Part shown: in pieces, positions 1 to 11,012 of the stretch
Layout of the letters: each line of letters begins with the position of its first letter
Position numbering within the stretch: position 1 is the first letter of the stretch
NCBI GenBank assembly: GCA_032207245.1
Contig: CM063507.1
Span: forward strand, 85,742,503 to 85,806,502
Length of the DNA stretch: 64,000 nt
From: Pardosa pseudoannulata
Lineage: Eukaryota > Arthropoda > Arachnida > Araneae > Lycosidae
Direction: 5' to 3'
Made by a program: the position numbers and the translations under genes
Notes under the pieces: generated by a model
Database searches by the model: none
The model's input: only the letters and a program-made list of their open reading frames with translations
What the model was told of the DNA's origin: nothing

Positions 1-914
1 CCTTGGAGTGTCCCTTTGACTCGCATCACTGGTGAACTGGTGTCTTTTAAAAAAGAAAATACAAATCCCGCTATTTACAAACAATTTTATTTAGAACATC
101 GAAACCATTTTAAGGAGTATCACCCGGTTTTTACGGATGGTTCGAAAGCTGCCGGTCGCGTAGGCTGTGGTATTGTTTTCGAACAGACTACTGTTAGTTT
201 AAGCCTCCCAAATATCTGTTCCGTTTATACTGCTGAAGTTGTCGCCATTCTTCGTGCTCTTCACCTGATTCAGTTGTCAAGCCATAATAAGTTTTGTCTG
301 TACACGGACAGTAAGAGTGCTCTGGAGCAAATTAAATGTCCTACCAATGCCCATCCCTTAATAATTGATATTATTGATCAGTTAAGCACTCTCTATCGTA
401 AAGGGTACGACGTTATCTTTTGTTGGGTACCAAGTCACATTGGAATATCTGGAAATGAGCTTGCAGACAGTGCTGCAAAGGCTGCTTCTGTTCACTTCGA
501 GCAAACTGTTCCTTACAAAGATATTTTAAAATTCATCTCTCATCACATTTCCACTAGTTGGCAAGAGTTGTGGAATCAACAGGACGGCAACAAACTCGAG
601 CTTTAAAACCTTTCCTTTCCCCATGGCCAATGATACCTTTTAGACGCACAGATGTAATTTTAACCCGTCTTCGTATAGGCCATACTAGGTTGTCTCATGC
701 TTATCTCTTGACCAATGAAACATCTCCCTACTGTACCAATTGTAAGGAAAAGTATACAGTTTTACATTTTTTAATTGAGTGTCCAATTTTTAATAATCAA
801 CGTCTCATATTTTTTAAAAAGTCTGACTTGAACTTGGGCGATTTGGTTGGGGAAACTCCCCATCCAAATCTCTTTGCTTTTCTTAAATCTATTGGTGTTC
901 TTAATTGTATATAA
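1..914 (+). pseudogene. ORF2 C-terminus of element A: RNase H and zinc finger, frameshifted
   Basis: The reading frame is open from base 1 (PWSVP, matching the PPW tether seen in B, C and D). All four RNase H acidic residues are visible: FTDGS, TAEVVAI, YTDSKSAL and GNELAD. The frame reaches a TAA at 604-606. The homologous sequence (LTRLRIGHTRL, then a CTNC...H....C zinc-finger-like stretch and GETPHPNLFAFLK) continues in another frame to a stop at 912-914, so a 1-nt indel lies near position 595. RNase H would remove the RNA strand during cDNA synthesis. As it stands the copy cannot make an intact polyprotein, unless the indel is an assembly error. Confidence 0.9.
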
Positions 915-1115
915 TCCCTTTTATGGTGACTTAATATTTATTCTACACTTTGACGGTTTTATACTTTTTACTCTTATACAAACATTTGTTATATATTATA
1001 CAATCTGTTACTTTACATAAATTTTATCGTTCTGACCTGTATTTCTCTCATCTTGTTTTATTTTTCATCACGAAAATTACATTGCTCTTATTATTTCTTA
1101 TTTTTACCTTTTGTT

Positions 1116-1149
1116 TGGCGCAGCATGTCCCATATTGGATTTTGCGCCA
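1116..1149 (+). other. 3'-terminal hairpin of element A
   Basis: TGGCGCA (1116-1122) pairs with TGCGCCA (1143-1149), seven perfect base pairs around a 20-nt loop. The loop holds a second short stem, TCC/GGA. The same architecture sits at the same place in B, C and D. In I/R-type elements the 3' end of the RNA is where RT binds, so this is a candidate recognition structure (inference). Confidence 0.75.
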
Positions 1150-1160
1150 CTAAAACTAAC

Positions 1161-1192
1161 ACTCACTCACTCACTCACTCACTCACTCACTC
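1161..1192 (+). repeat. (ACTC)8 3' tail of element A
   Basis: Eight exact ACTC units follow the 3' hairpin and replace a poly(A) tail. The next base is already inside the reverse transcriptase of element B. The other three I-type elements have (AACC)n tails instead. Confidence 0.9.
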
Positions 1193-3323
1193 TAACAAAC
1201 TGCCTTTGCAAACTTTTAGAAAAAATGGTAAACTCTCGCCTGGTTCACTATATTGAAACACACCGCTGTCTATCTGATTTTCAAAGTGGTTTTCGTCGAG
1301 GTAGATCAACTACCGACAATTTAATTGATCTTGAAACAAAAATCAGAAATGCATTCGTAAGGCGCAACCACATTGTCACTATTTTTTTCGACATTGAAAA
1401 AGCTTACGACCGAACCTGGCGGTACGGTATCCTTCAGCAGCTTTATAATTTAAATTTAAGGGGCAATCTCCCTATTTTTATCAGTAAGTTTTTATCCGGG
1501 AGAGAATTTAAAGTCAGAGCGGGCAATTGTTATTCTGATACTTTTATACAGGAAGAAGGCGTGCCTCAAGGCAGTGTTTTAAGTGTAACCCTTTTTGTAA
1601 TAGCTATTGATAACATTTTAAAAGCAATCCCTCAATCTGTCAAGGGTGCACTTTATGTGGATGACCTCCACATTTCTTGTGAGAGTTCGGATATGCGGTT
1701 TATTGAGACGCAGTTACAGGCAGCCGTTGACAAAATTGTAAGTTGGTGTGACCAAAATGGTTTTAACCTTTCTAAATCTAAGACTCACGGTGTGCACTTT
1801 TGCCGGAAAAGTAACTTGCATCCTGATCACGATATTTACCTTGCTGGTGATAAAATTATCATGAAAGATGAAGCGAAATTCCTAGGCATTGTGTTCGATC
1901 GTAAACTGACTTTTCTTCCGCACATTAAGCATCTACGAAATAAATGTGAAAAATCTATAAATGTTCTAAAAGTACTTTCATCTACTTCTTGGGGTGCTGA
2001 TCGAACATGTCTTTTAAAAATCTATCGTGCTTTAATTCGTTCCAAATTAGATTACGGATGTGTAGTATACGGTTCTGCCCGTAAATCTGTTTTAACTAAA
2101 CTAAATCTTCCTCATCATATATCACTTCGTTTGTGCACCGGTGCTTTCAGAACCTCCCCAGTCGAAAGCTTGTACGTCGACTCTTATGAAGAACCTCTAG
2201 AGCTGAGACGGAAAATTTTATCACTTCATCATTATTTTAGAACTTCATCGAATGTTAATCATCCATCACATAAGCATAATTTTAGCCCATATCTTATTAG
2301 ACTTTACAATGCTAAACCATCTTGCATTCCTCATTTTTTTCATAGAATAAAAATTATTTTAAAAGAAATTTACTTTGACAATGCACAAATTCTTGCTACT
2401 GATTCTTTTAAACCACCTTGGGAAGAACCCAATTTTACCTCTTTAAACCCTTTTAATAATTTTGACAAAGACACGACTGCTGCTCTGATTTATCAACAAA
2501 TATTTTATGAACATAGACAAAGATATGCCAGCTTTTATCCAGTATTTACGGATGGTTCGAAAAGTGGTAGTTTTGTGGGCTGTGCGTATGTAATTGGTAA
2601 CACCACCCACTCCTACAAGTTGCATCCTGCATATTCCATCTTCTCGGCGGAAATTTTGGCAATATTGAAAGGTTTGGAGCATTTAGACCATCGTAAGAAG
2701 AATAAATTTATTTTTTATAGTGATTCTAAAAGCGTTTTGGAGGCGCTGAGTTCCCCGAATAGCAAGAGTCACCCTTTAGTTTTTAAAGTTCTAAATATCA
2801 TTGAAAGGCTTACCTTGCTGGGTTTCTCGATTGTCTTCTGTTGGGTTCCATCGCATGTGGGTATTAAGGGGAATGAAATGGCTGATAGTGCAGCTAAATC
2901 TGCATCTGAGTTCCTCGATGTTCCTATCCCGTGCAGTGATGCAAAAAAATATATAAAAGGTTGCTTTTATAAAATCTGGCAGAGTGCTTGGGATTCGGCT
3001 ATTGATAACAAGCTGCGTAATATTAAGCCAATAATTGAAAAGTGGAACCATCTGTCATCCAGAAAGCATGACGTCATCCTCACCCGTCTCCGTATTGGAC
3101 ACACACGGTTCACCCATCGTCATCTCTTACTCGGTGATCACGCACCTTCATGTAAGACCAACATGTCTGTTAAACACGCCCTGATAGACTGTCCCATCTA
3201 TAACCAACATCGTCTCCACTATTTTAACTCTGCCCCCCTGATATCAAATATCTTTTAAATGCGTCGCCTCATCCTGAACTTTTTACCTTTTTAAAAGCCA
3301 TTGGTTTTTATCCTCATATTTGA
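1193..3323 (+). pseudogene. ORF2 of element B: RT and RNase H, truncated
   Basis: A long open frame to 3258. RT blocks in order: FQSGFRRGRST, FFDIEKAYDRTW (catalytic Asp, block A), EEGVPQGSVLSVTLF, LYVDDLHIS (YVDD catalytic pair), SKSKTHGVHF and KFLGIVFDRKLTF. RNase H follows with FTDGS, SAEILAI, YSDSKSVL and GNEMADSAA. The terminal zinc finger seems damaged: the sequence reads PSCKTNMSVKHALIDC, lacking the second Cys found in D (PTCLHCKVAVTVKH). The frame stops at 3256-3258, but homologous sequence (LLNASPHPELFTFLKAIGF) continues in another frame to TGA at 3321-3323, implying an indel in the C run near 3233-3238. RT and RNase H cores are otherwise intact. Confidence 0.92.
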
Positions 3324-3462
3324 TATTATCTCATTTTATTCACCATTTTAATTCTACATATATTTCTTTTCGTATTTCTTGTCGAAACATCGCATCGTTG
3401 TTAAGTTTTTAAACTTTGAAATTTTTTTAAATTATATCTTTTTACTTCTGAGTACTTGTGTT

Positions 3463-3495
3463 TGGCACAATATATCCCAGGAGGATTCAGTGCCA
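3463..3495 (+). other. 3'-terminal hairpin of element B
   Basis: TGGCAC (3463-3468) pairs with GTGCCA (3490-3495); the loop holds ATCC/GGAT, a second nested stem. Relative to A and C, one outer pair changes from G-C to A-T on both arms, a compensatory change. Confidence 0.75.
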
Positions 3496-3506
3496 TATTA
3501 AGCTAC

Positions 3507-3526
3507 AACCAACCAACCAACCAACC
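3507..3526 (+). repeat. (AACC)n 3' tail of element B
   Basis: Five AACC units directly follow the 3' UTR; fragment F begins at the next base. Confidence 0.9.
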
Positions 3527-3949
3527 AGAAAGAGCAAAGGAGAGCTTGGTGTAGGTTCAGGCGATACCCTACTACTGAAAATCTCACGAGTTATAAAAAG
3601 TGTAAAGCTTGTTTTAGGCGCATTATGAGACGTAGCCAGGCGGAATCGTGGAGAAACTATGTTGGCAGCATATCTGCCTCTGTCTCAAGCAAGTGTATGT
3701 GGGATAAAATTAAACGGTGTGCAGGCGCTTATTCTAACACTCAGATATCGGTTCTGCAGTACAATAATCAAACAATATCTTCAGTACAAAGCATAGCGAA
3801 TGCTATTGCCTCTTCATTTTCTCGTATCTCAAGCAGCAGTAACTACACACCTTCTTTCCTTAATCACAAAAGAAATGTTGAACAAAAAGCAATAACCTTT
3901 AAAAACAGACACCAACTTCAATTATAACAGAAGCTTTACTATATTTGAA
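3527..3949 (+). pseudogene. Fragment F: endonuclease-RT linker of an I-type element
   Basis: Translates as RRAWCRFRRYPTTENLTSYK, then FRRIMRRSQAESWRNYVGS and later WDKIKRCAGAYSN, colinear with the region between endonuclease and RT in D (FKRYPTTENYITYKK, RRSQRDSWRKYVGS, WDKVKRCSGAYPN). It is closer to D than to C. The frame breaks near 3924, and the homology (YNRSFTIFE) continues in another frame up to the first base of element C. Both ends are truncated: the left abuts the tail of B, the right abuts the 5' end of C. The rest of F is not found downstream of C, so C did not simply insert into an intact F. Confidence 0.85.
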
Positions 3950-4504
3950 CCCCTCAGGGGGTTTACCTACTTCAGGTAAACACGGGTTTCGCAATCCCGA
4001 GGTACCCCAGCGATCTTTTCTCATTTCTTTTCTACTCTCCTCTTCCCTTCTACTTTATTCTTATCCTTCTCCCTCGTTGCGGTTTCCTCTTTTGAGGTGA
4101 GGGCACCCCTTGAGTTGCTGTTTCCGCTCTGCTGTCTCTTGCTCCTCTTGGCGTCTAAACTGCCCACGTGTTTGCCGTGCGTGGATACCCGTGTCCTCGG
4201 AAATGGGGATCCTGGTAATTGAGGGGCTTCCCCGTAGGGGAATCATCAGAATGGAATTTCCATTATTGCGGGGAATCTCTAACACATTGCTTTGGCCTCG
4301 GCTTCGAGTAAACGGGGGGTACGTAAGTTCCGGTGCGTATCAATCGGCTGGTGGATTGGACATTGTCATCTGCTACGGTTCAAGCGATCGGTCTCCTGAC
4401 TGTGAGAGTATAGGCCCGGCTAGCACTGGTGCAGAACCCTGCATCCCCTTGTTGGGCTCCATGGTGGGTGGTGCGGTCAGGTCCGAATCTTAAATACATT
4501 TATT
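3950..4504 (+). promoter_or_regulatory. 5' UTR of element C, structured leader
   Basis: GC-richer than the surroundings, with pyrimidine tracts near 4012-4075. The first 60 nt can fold into consecutive hairpins: GTTTACCT (3961-3968) with AGGTAAAC (3974-3981), and CGGG (3983-3986) with CCCG (3996-3999). GGGG (3957-3960) can pair with CCCC (4005-4008) to enclose them in a three-way junction. Non-LTR elements usually carry an internal promoter, and some carry a ribozyme, at this position. I see no hammerhead core motif, so function is unassigned. Confidence 0.5.
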
Positions 4505-5712
4505 ATGGATCCTTTAAAAAAACACTCCCTCGTCAATGAATTGTCTGTTTCCAATGAAACAAATACTGTTTTTCGTTTTTTTCTGATCAAATGTGATGAA
4601 GGAAATTTTCATAACATGTCTCCATTTTTAATCCATAAAGTCATTCTGTCTACTGTAGGAGAAGTGGGAAACGTAAAAAATTTGCAATTGGTGATCTTCT
4701 TGTGGAGGTTACTAATAACACTCAAGCCATCAATATCAGTAAATTAAAAACAATAGGCAATAGAACCGTTTCCGTTAACATCCATAAAAGTTTAAATCAA
4801 TCCCGAGGCGTCATATCTGAACCTGACCTACAGAACATCTCTGAATCAGAAATACTTGAAAACCTAAAATCACAAAATGTCGTTGCTGTCCGCCGTATAA
4901 CTATTAATAGAGACAATAGAACAATTAACACTAAGCATATTATCCTGACGTTCGAACAACCAAATCTCCCGACTTCCATCAAAGCTGGATTCTTAAACTG
5001 ACACGTAAGACCCTACATCCCAAACCCTTTGCGATGCTTTAAATGCCAAAGATTTGGACATTCGCAGACGTCCTGTCGTGGATCTTTGACTTGTGCACGT
5101 TGCTCCGAAGCAGGTCACAGTAGCGAAGGATGTACTTCACAAAGTAAATGCATTAATTGCAAAGGCGACCATCCGTCATACTCAAGATCATGCCCGAACT
5201 GGTTAATAGAAAAAGAAATCCAAACCATAAAAATAAAACAAAACATCTCGTATCCCGAAGCCCGCAAAATAGTGAAATCTAAAACCCCCAAACCTGGACT
5301 CTCTTATTCTGCCGCCACCAAATCTACGAAATCCATAGCCACCCAAACTGATTTATCTGTTAAAGCTATCACTCTTCCCATATCCTCACAACCAAAAAAG
5401 AATAAACGTCCTGTCTCGATACAAGTCTCAGAAACTGTTGTTCAGGATACTTTTCGGAAACAAAAAACTATAAATAAAAAAGGAACTGAAAATAGACCTC
5501 ATATACCCAAAGAATCTGCTTTTAACAGGAAACAAACTCGTTTAAAACAAAAAAATATTCCTCCCCAGCCGTATGTCGATGACTCTATTCTAACGTTAAA
5601 TCCTTCAGACTCTGAAGTATCTGATGAGTCTATGGATCAATCAGACACTGACACTCCCAATCATTCTAATGGGGCTACTCAACCATTGTCTAATGCTTCA
5701 ATACCCTTATAA
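4505..5712 (+). pseudogene. ORF1 (gag-like nucleic-acid-binding protein) of element C, broken
   Basis: ATG at 4505. The N-terminal part (FFLIKCDEGNFHNMSPFLIHK) matches ORF1 of element D. The frame shifts in an A run near 4675, where GDLLVEVTNNTQ resumes in another frame. A TGA at 4999-5001 stands where D has Cys (LRCSVRPY), so it looks like a nonsense mutation. Three zinc knuckles follow: CFKCQRFGHSQTSC and CARCSEAGHSSEGC (CX2CX4HX4C), then CINCKGDHPSYSRSC (CX2CX3HX6C). The C-terminus is rich in Asp and Ser and ends in TAA at 5710-5712, 2 nt before ORF2. Gag-like ORF1 proteins coat the element RNA. Confidence 0.9.
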
Positions 5713-5714
5713 TC

Positions 5715-8700
5715 ATGGCCCTGCTGCTTTCATGGAATTGCCACGGTTTTCTTAACAAAATCGACGATCTGCACATCATAATTCATGATCATAATCCCGC
5801 CTGCTTTGCCCTGCAAGAAACGTTTTTACATTCACAAAATAAAGCCCCCGAAATCCGCAACTATTCTATTTTAAGAAAGGATTACGAATCTGGAAATAAA
5901 GCCTCTGGAGGTGTTGCACTAATTATATCTAACAGCATTCCTTTTCAGTCTCTGAATCTAAATACAAATCTTCAAGCAGTTGCCGCACGTGTCCGTCTTA
6001 AATCCCTCACTACTGATTGCAGCCTGTATTTACCCCCCAATGAACCAATCAATCTACATCAGCTCACAAATTTAATAAACCAACTTCCTCCTCCGATAAT
6101 CCTACTCGGTGACTTCAACGCCCATAGTCCTCTTTGGGGTGGTCCCGAGGTCAATAATAGAGGTCAACTAATCGAATCATTCATATCCGATCTTTCTCTG
6201 TGTATTCTAAACAACGGGGATAACACTTACTTTCATAAACCTACTAAAAGTTTCCACGCCATAGACCTTGCAATCTGTTCTCCATCTGTCTATCCTTTAT
6301 ATTCATTTTTCGTTTCAACTGACCTTCACAATAGCGACCACTTTCCGATATTTCTATCTCCGCTCTACCATAATTCACAATATATACCTCAACACATTCG
6401 GTACATCGAAAGAAGAGCAGACTGGTCTTCTTTCAAATATCTCGCAGTTATCACTCCCGACACTCTAACTGGAACTATAGATGAAGCTGTCAACCAGGTA
6501 ACCTCCACAATAATCAAAGCGGCGGACGTCACAATACCGAAATCTTCCTGTTCAGCCAGGAAAAATAAAAAACCGTGGTGGAACTCAGATTGTCTATACG
6601 CAAAAAAAACAGCAGCAGAAGGCATGGAGTATCTTTCGGAGATACCCCACTACCGAAAACCTGATAATCTTTAATAAGTCTAAAGCTCTTGCCAGGAAAA
6701 TTAGACGCCGTTCTCAAAGGGAGTCTTGGGTGAAATATGTATCAGGTATTACAAACTCAACGTCCAGTAAAGAACTCTGGATAAAAGCTAAAAGAGCAAT
6801 GGGCATTTATCATAATAATCCAATTTCCTGTCTTTCTTATAATGGACAAATCATTTCAGATATAAAAGATATAACGAACACAATAGGTGAAACCTTTGCC
6901 TCAGCCTCTAGTAAACTCTCTTATTCAGAAGATTTCCAGTTATACAAAATAATGTCTGAAAAACAAACCTTAAATTTTAAAACTTCGTTAAACTTGTCAT
7001 ACAATAGCCCTTTTAACATCCAGGAATTACTTTTCTGCTTGCATCAGACTGGAGATACTTCCCCAGGTCCTGATGTCGTATCCTTTAAAATGCTAAAACA
7101 CCTCTCTCTCAGCTCGCTTACTAACCTTTTACATCTGTATAACAGAATCTGGATGGAAAATACCTTCCCAATATCTTGGACTCAAGCAATAGTCATTCCC
7201 GTTACTAAACCTGGAAAAGATCCCAGTAATCCGTGCAACTACCGTCCCATTGCTCTTACAAGCTGCCTCTGCAAACTCCTTGAGAAAATGGTAAATAGAC
7301 GTTTAGTATTTATCTTGGAGACGGAGTTACATATTCATCCATTTCAAAGCGGTTTCAGGAAACACAGGTCAACTTTGGATAATATCTTATACCTCGAAAC
7401 TCAAATTCGTAATGCCTTTCTCAGACGCAATCATTTAATATCCGTTTTTTTCGACATACAGAAAGCTTATGATCACACTTGGAGGTATGGCATTCTTCGA
7501 GATCTCCATTGTTTAGGTTTTCGTGGCAACCTGCCAAATTTTATTAAAAATTTCCTTACTTATCGTGAGTTTAGAGTCCGCATCAACGGCACGCTTTCCA
7601 ATAGCTTTATACAGGAGGAGGGCGTTCCGCAAGGTTCTGTTCTAAGTGTCACCCTCTTCTCTATAAAGATTAACAATATTTTAAATCAAATCCCATCAAC
7701 CGTAAATGCCTGTTTATATGTCGACGACCTGCAAATTTCTGCTCAAGGGAAAGACATCCGTTTTATTGAACGGCAATTACAAACCGCTATTAATCGAATT
7801 GTTAAGTGGTGTGATATAAATGGCTTTAAAATATCTGGGGAGAAGACCAATTGTGTTCATTTCTGCCGTAAACGTGGACTCCATCCGGACCCTGAGCTAT
7901 TCTTAGGATCTTTTAAAATTGACGTTCACGACTGTGTAAAATTTTTAGGAGTTAATTTTGACAAAAAACTTACGTTTGCTAATCACATTTCTTATCTCCG
8001 CACAAAATGCGAGAAGAGCCTAAACCTTTTAAAATTACTTTCTAATACTTCATGGGGCGCCGACCGTGATGCCATGCTTCGAATATATCGGGCTGTCATC
8101 CGGTCAAGAATGGATTATGCTTGCTGCGTTTATGGCTCTGCTCGCGCATCTGTTTTAAGAAAACTTGACACGGTGCATCATTCCGCTCTTCGGATATTCT
8201 CCGGTGCTTTTAGAACCTCACCCATTCATAGCCTTCTTTTAACTTGCCACGAACCATCTCTACATTACATTCGTCATAAAATATCACTCAACATCTACTT
8301 TTTTATCCTTTCCCATCATTCGCACCCTTTGAGAAAAATTGTTTTAGATACTCATTTGGATCGGTTTTATTCTAATCGCCCACATTCCATTCCTTCATTT
8401 GGTCCTAGAATTCGTAGAACTCTTGAAGATACTCAGTTTTTTGACGTACATATATCACCTCGCCTCTTGTTTGAAACACCACCCTGGGAGAACTATAATA
8501 TTCACTATCTTCAACCCTTTAACGGCTTTGTAAAAGAAAGCACGGACAATTATATCTACCAACAGCTATTCAGTTCCTTTCAGGCTCAATATCCTAACTA
8601 CGAGGGCATATATACAGACGGCTCGAAATCTCCAGATTATGCTGGTTTTGCTTATTGTAGCGACTCATGCGCTTTCAACTACCGTCTTCATCCTTTTTGC

Positions 8701-9396
8701 TTCATTTTTACAGCCGAAGTAATTGCCATATACGAAGCTTTAAGGTATATTTCTTCCAGCAATAAAAGATACTTTATAATATACTCTGACTCAATGAGTG
8801 TCTTGGAGAGCCTAAAATCTGATTCTAACACTCATAGCTACGTTTCTCTGACTATTCGGCTGCACAGAAAACTTTCTCGTAGGGGCTTTAACATACTTCT
8901 CTGCTGGGTTCCTAGTCACGTTGGCATTTCTGGTAACGAGAGAGTCGACACCTTAGCGAGACAGGCAGCTACATCTTACACTGGTGCTCTGCCTTATAGC
9001 GACATCAAAAAAGCCATTTCCTCCTTCACAAATGACCGCTGGAATGCTGAATGGAACTTACAAACTAGGAACAAGCTTCACTTTATTAGACCGTCGATAT
9101 CTTTTTGGCCATGTCTCTCAAACCGCAAATTAGATGTCATTTTAACACGTCTTCGAATTGGTCATACTAGACTTACACATAAGCATTTACTATTGGCTGA
9201 GCCAGCTCCACTTTGTTCTTTCTGTCACACTCATCTGACCGTTCATCATATTTTAACTTCATGTACCGCTTTTACACGATTTTACAATATATATTTTAAA
9301 ACTTTTCATCCCAGTATAAGCGAGCTTTTGGGCGAGACACCGCACCCAAAACTTTTCAAGTTTTTAATTCGCATTGACATTTTTAACCTTGTTTAG
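5715..9396 (+). pseudogene. ORF2 of element C: endonuclease, RT, RNase H (one frameshift)
   Basis: ATG at 5715. Residues 1-220 form an APE-type endonuclease with LSWNCHG, LQETF, ILLGDFNAHSPLWG, AIDLAICS and NSDHFPI, so all catalytic motifs are present. An indel in A8 (6602-6609) moves the frame; QQQKAWSIFRRYPTTEN then opens a frame running to 9396. RT blocks: SPGPDVVSFKML, NYRPIALTSCLCKLLEK, FQSGFRKHRST, FFDIQKAYDHTW, EEGVPQGSVLSVTLF, LYVDDLQIS and KFLGVNFDKKLTF. RNase H: YTDGSKS, TAEVIAIYEAL, YSDSMSVL and GNERVDTLA. A CX2C...H....C zinc finger (CSFCHTHLTVHHILTSC) lies before the end. Apart from the A8 indel the protein looks intact. Confidence 0.93.
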
Positions 9397-9580
9397 TTAT
9401 AAAAATTATTTTAATTCGACCCTTTACATCGTTTTTTACTTGTATTTTTTTTAAAGTATCTGATATTCTCCTCTACTTTTTAATTATATAATTTTGTGTT
9501 TTAGAATTTCACTCTTTCGTTTGGCGCAGCATATCCTTGCTTGGATCTTGCGCCAATAAATCTCAACCAACCAACCAACC
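9397..9580 (+). other. 3' UTR, terminal hairpin and (AACC)n tail of element C
   Basis: The hairpin arms are TTGGCGCA (9521-9528) and TGCGCCAA (9549-9556), eight base pairs, with an inner ATCC/GGAT stem in the loop. AATAAA overlaps the 3' arm. The tail (9564-9580) is (AACC)n. Fragment E begins at 9581 without a gap. Confidence 0.8.
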
Positions 9581-11012
9581 TCATCGTGTCTCCAAGAAAC
9601 GCGTGGACATATCGGTTGAAGTTCGACCTGGAGGGCGGTTCATTCGGGTACTCGACGCAAATAAGGTACCTCGGAGTCATTTTCGATGATAGGCTTACGT
9701 TCACTGCTCACCTCAATCTTGTGGAGTGCAAGGTACAGAAGGTGTTGCAGAAGTTGGCTCGAGTTTCTCGACCCATGTGGGGACTTGGTGGAAAGACCAT
9801 GAAGGCTCTGTACCTTTCGGTCCTGGAAAAGATGATCCTCTACAGGTGTGAGGTTTGGTACCGTGGTAACAAACGGCAGGAACTGAAACTTACTCAGATC
9901 CAACGGGCCTGTCTGCTTTCGGTAAAGAAGGCTTATAGGACCGCCTCGAATGAGGCCCTGCTAGTACTAGCAGATGTTATGCCGTTGGACTACACTGCGC
10001 GTATCAGACAAGCACTCTACCTTTGCAAGGGAGGTGTGTCTGACATTGATCTGTTCGGACTCTCTTTTCTCCGTGGCTGTGCTTACGGACCTCATGGCCA
10101 TGTGGTGAACCTACATGACCTCGTCTCAGTGGACTTTGACGAAAATCCCCCGACAGGCCGTGGTTGGGAGTTGTTCACTGACGGTTCGTAGACGGATACC
10201 TCGCACGCCGGACCGCGTGTGGGGGCAGCATTCGTTGCTTACCAGGACACCGCCTTGGTGTACTTTGGTGTTTACCGACTTGCCGATCGCAACTCGGTCT
10301 ACGATACTGAGATTTACGCTATCCTCCAGGCTCTTCTATGGACCCTAAGGAACATCTCGGACGGAAAACTGAGACTTTACTCAGACAGCCGATCCTCCCT
10401 GATGGCGTGCGAAACCTGACCAGCTACCATCCATGGGCGATGCTCATTAAGAATACCATTGTGCGCCCCTGGGCCCGAGGTATCGAGGTGAGCATTGGAT
10501 GGGTTCCGGCCCACACAGGCATCTCTGGCAACGAGGAAGCGGACTTGCTTCCCAAGACCGCGACCGAGAAGCCAGGAATCGACGCCACCATGGCACTGTC
10601 ATGGTCAGCCGTCGGGGGAGCGTTGAAGAGGTCGGCGCTAACGTGGTGGCAAAAACGATGGGACCAAGCCATTACAGGAAGGTGGACTCATTCTCTCCTG
10701 CCTCAGGTAACACTGAAGCGGTGTGAGACTGACTTCTACCTGAATCAGATACTCACCGGACACGGCATCATCCCCGACTTCCAATTAAAAATGTTCGGAA
10801 AGAACGGGTTGTGCCCGTTTGATGGTGAACAGGGAACGATAGACCACCTGGTCTACCACTGTAGGCGCAACAGTGAGTTGAGGAAGTCCCACTTCCCGAT
10901 CAGTTCGCGACCCCTTACAGCTTTGAGCCTCACAAGCTTGGTTCAACTAACTCGGGTCAGGGAGGGCCTGAGGAAAATGATCGTGCTGCTTTTTGACGAG
11001 CTCGACCCATGA
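9581..11012 (+). pseudogene. Fragment E: RT C-terminus and RNase H of an R1/LOA-like retrotransposon
   Basis: Opens at the end of RT (IRYLGVIFDDRLTF, then LYLSVLEKMILYRCEVWY, typical of R1-like elements). RNase H follows, with FTDGS, DTEIYAILQAL, YSDSRSSL and GNEEADLL. Two lesions: TAG at 10189-10191 immediately after FTDGS, where Lys is usual, and a frameshift near 10400 between SSLMA and RNLTSYHPW. The frame then runs to TGA at 11010-11012 through a C-terminal domain with CPFDGEQGTIDHLVYHC. Third positions are GC-rich, unlike A-D, and protein similarity to A-D is low. It is therefore a separate lineage, with its 5' part missing. Confidence 0.87.

Larger units (their letters stand above)
1..1192 (+). 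mobile_element. Non-LTR retrotransposon A (I-type), 3' end
   Basis: Only the 3' part is in the window: the tether before RNase H, RNase H, a C-terminal zinc-finger domain, a 3' UTR (915-1160) with a terminal hairpin, and an (ACTC)8 tail. RNase H downstream of RT is typical of I-group elements. The terminal hairpin arm sequence (TGGCGCA) groups A with element C. The tail abuts element B with no unique DNA between. Confidence 0.88.
1193..3526 (+). mobile_element. Non-LTR retrotransposon B (I-type), 5'-truncated
   Basis: Begins abruptly in the RT domain (LTNCLCKLLEKM, matching LTSCLCKLLEKM of element C) and runs through RT, RNase H, the C-terminal domain and 3' UTR to an (AACC)n tail. It lacks ORF1, endonuclease and the first RT blocks, the usual result of incomplete target-primed reverse transcription. 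Its terminal hairpin (TGGCAC/GTGCCA) groups it with element D. Confidence 0.9.
3950..9580 (+). mobile_element. Non-LTR retrotransposon C (I-type), near full length
   Basis: About 5.6 kb: 5' UTR (3950-4504), ORF1 gag (4505-5712), ORF2 EN-RT-RNase H (5715-9396), 3' UTR with terminal hairpin, and an (AACC)n tail. The 5' boundary is set by where homology of fragment F ends, and by similarity of the C and D leaders (CCGAGGTACCCCAGCG against CCGAGGTTTCCCCAGTG). No target-site duplication is seen: the left flank ends in ATATTTGAA and the right flank begins TCATCGTG. It is the best preserved element here, with one frameshift per ORF and one nonsense codon. Confidence 0.9.
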
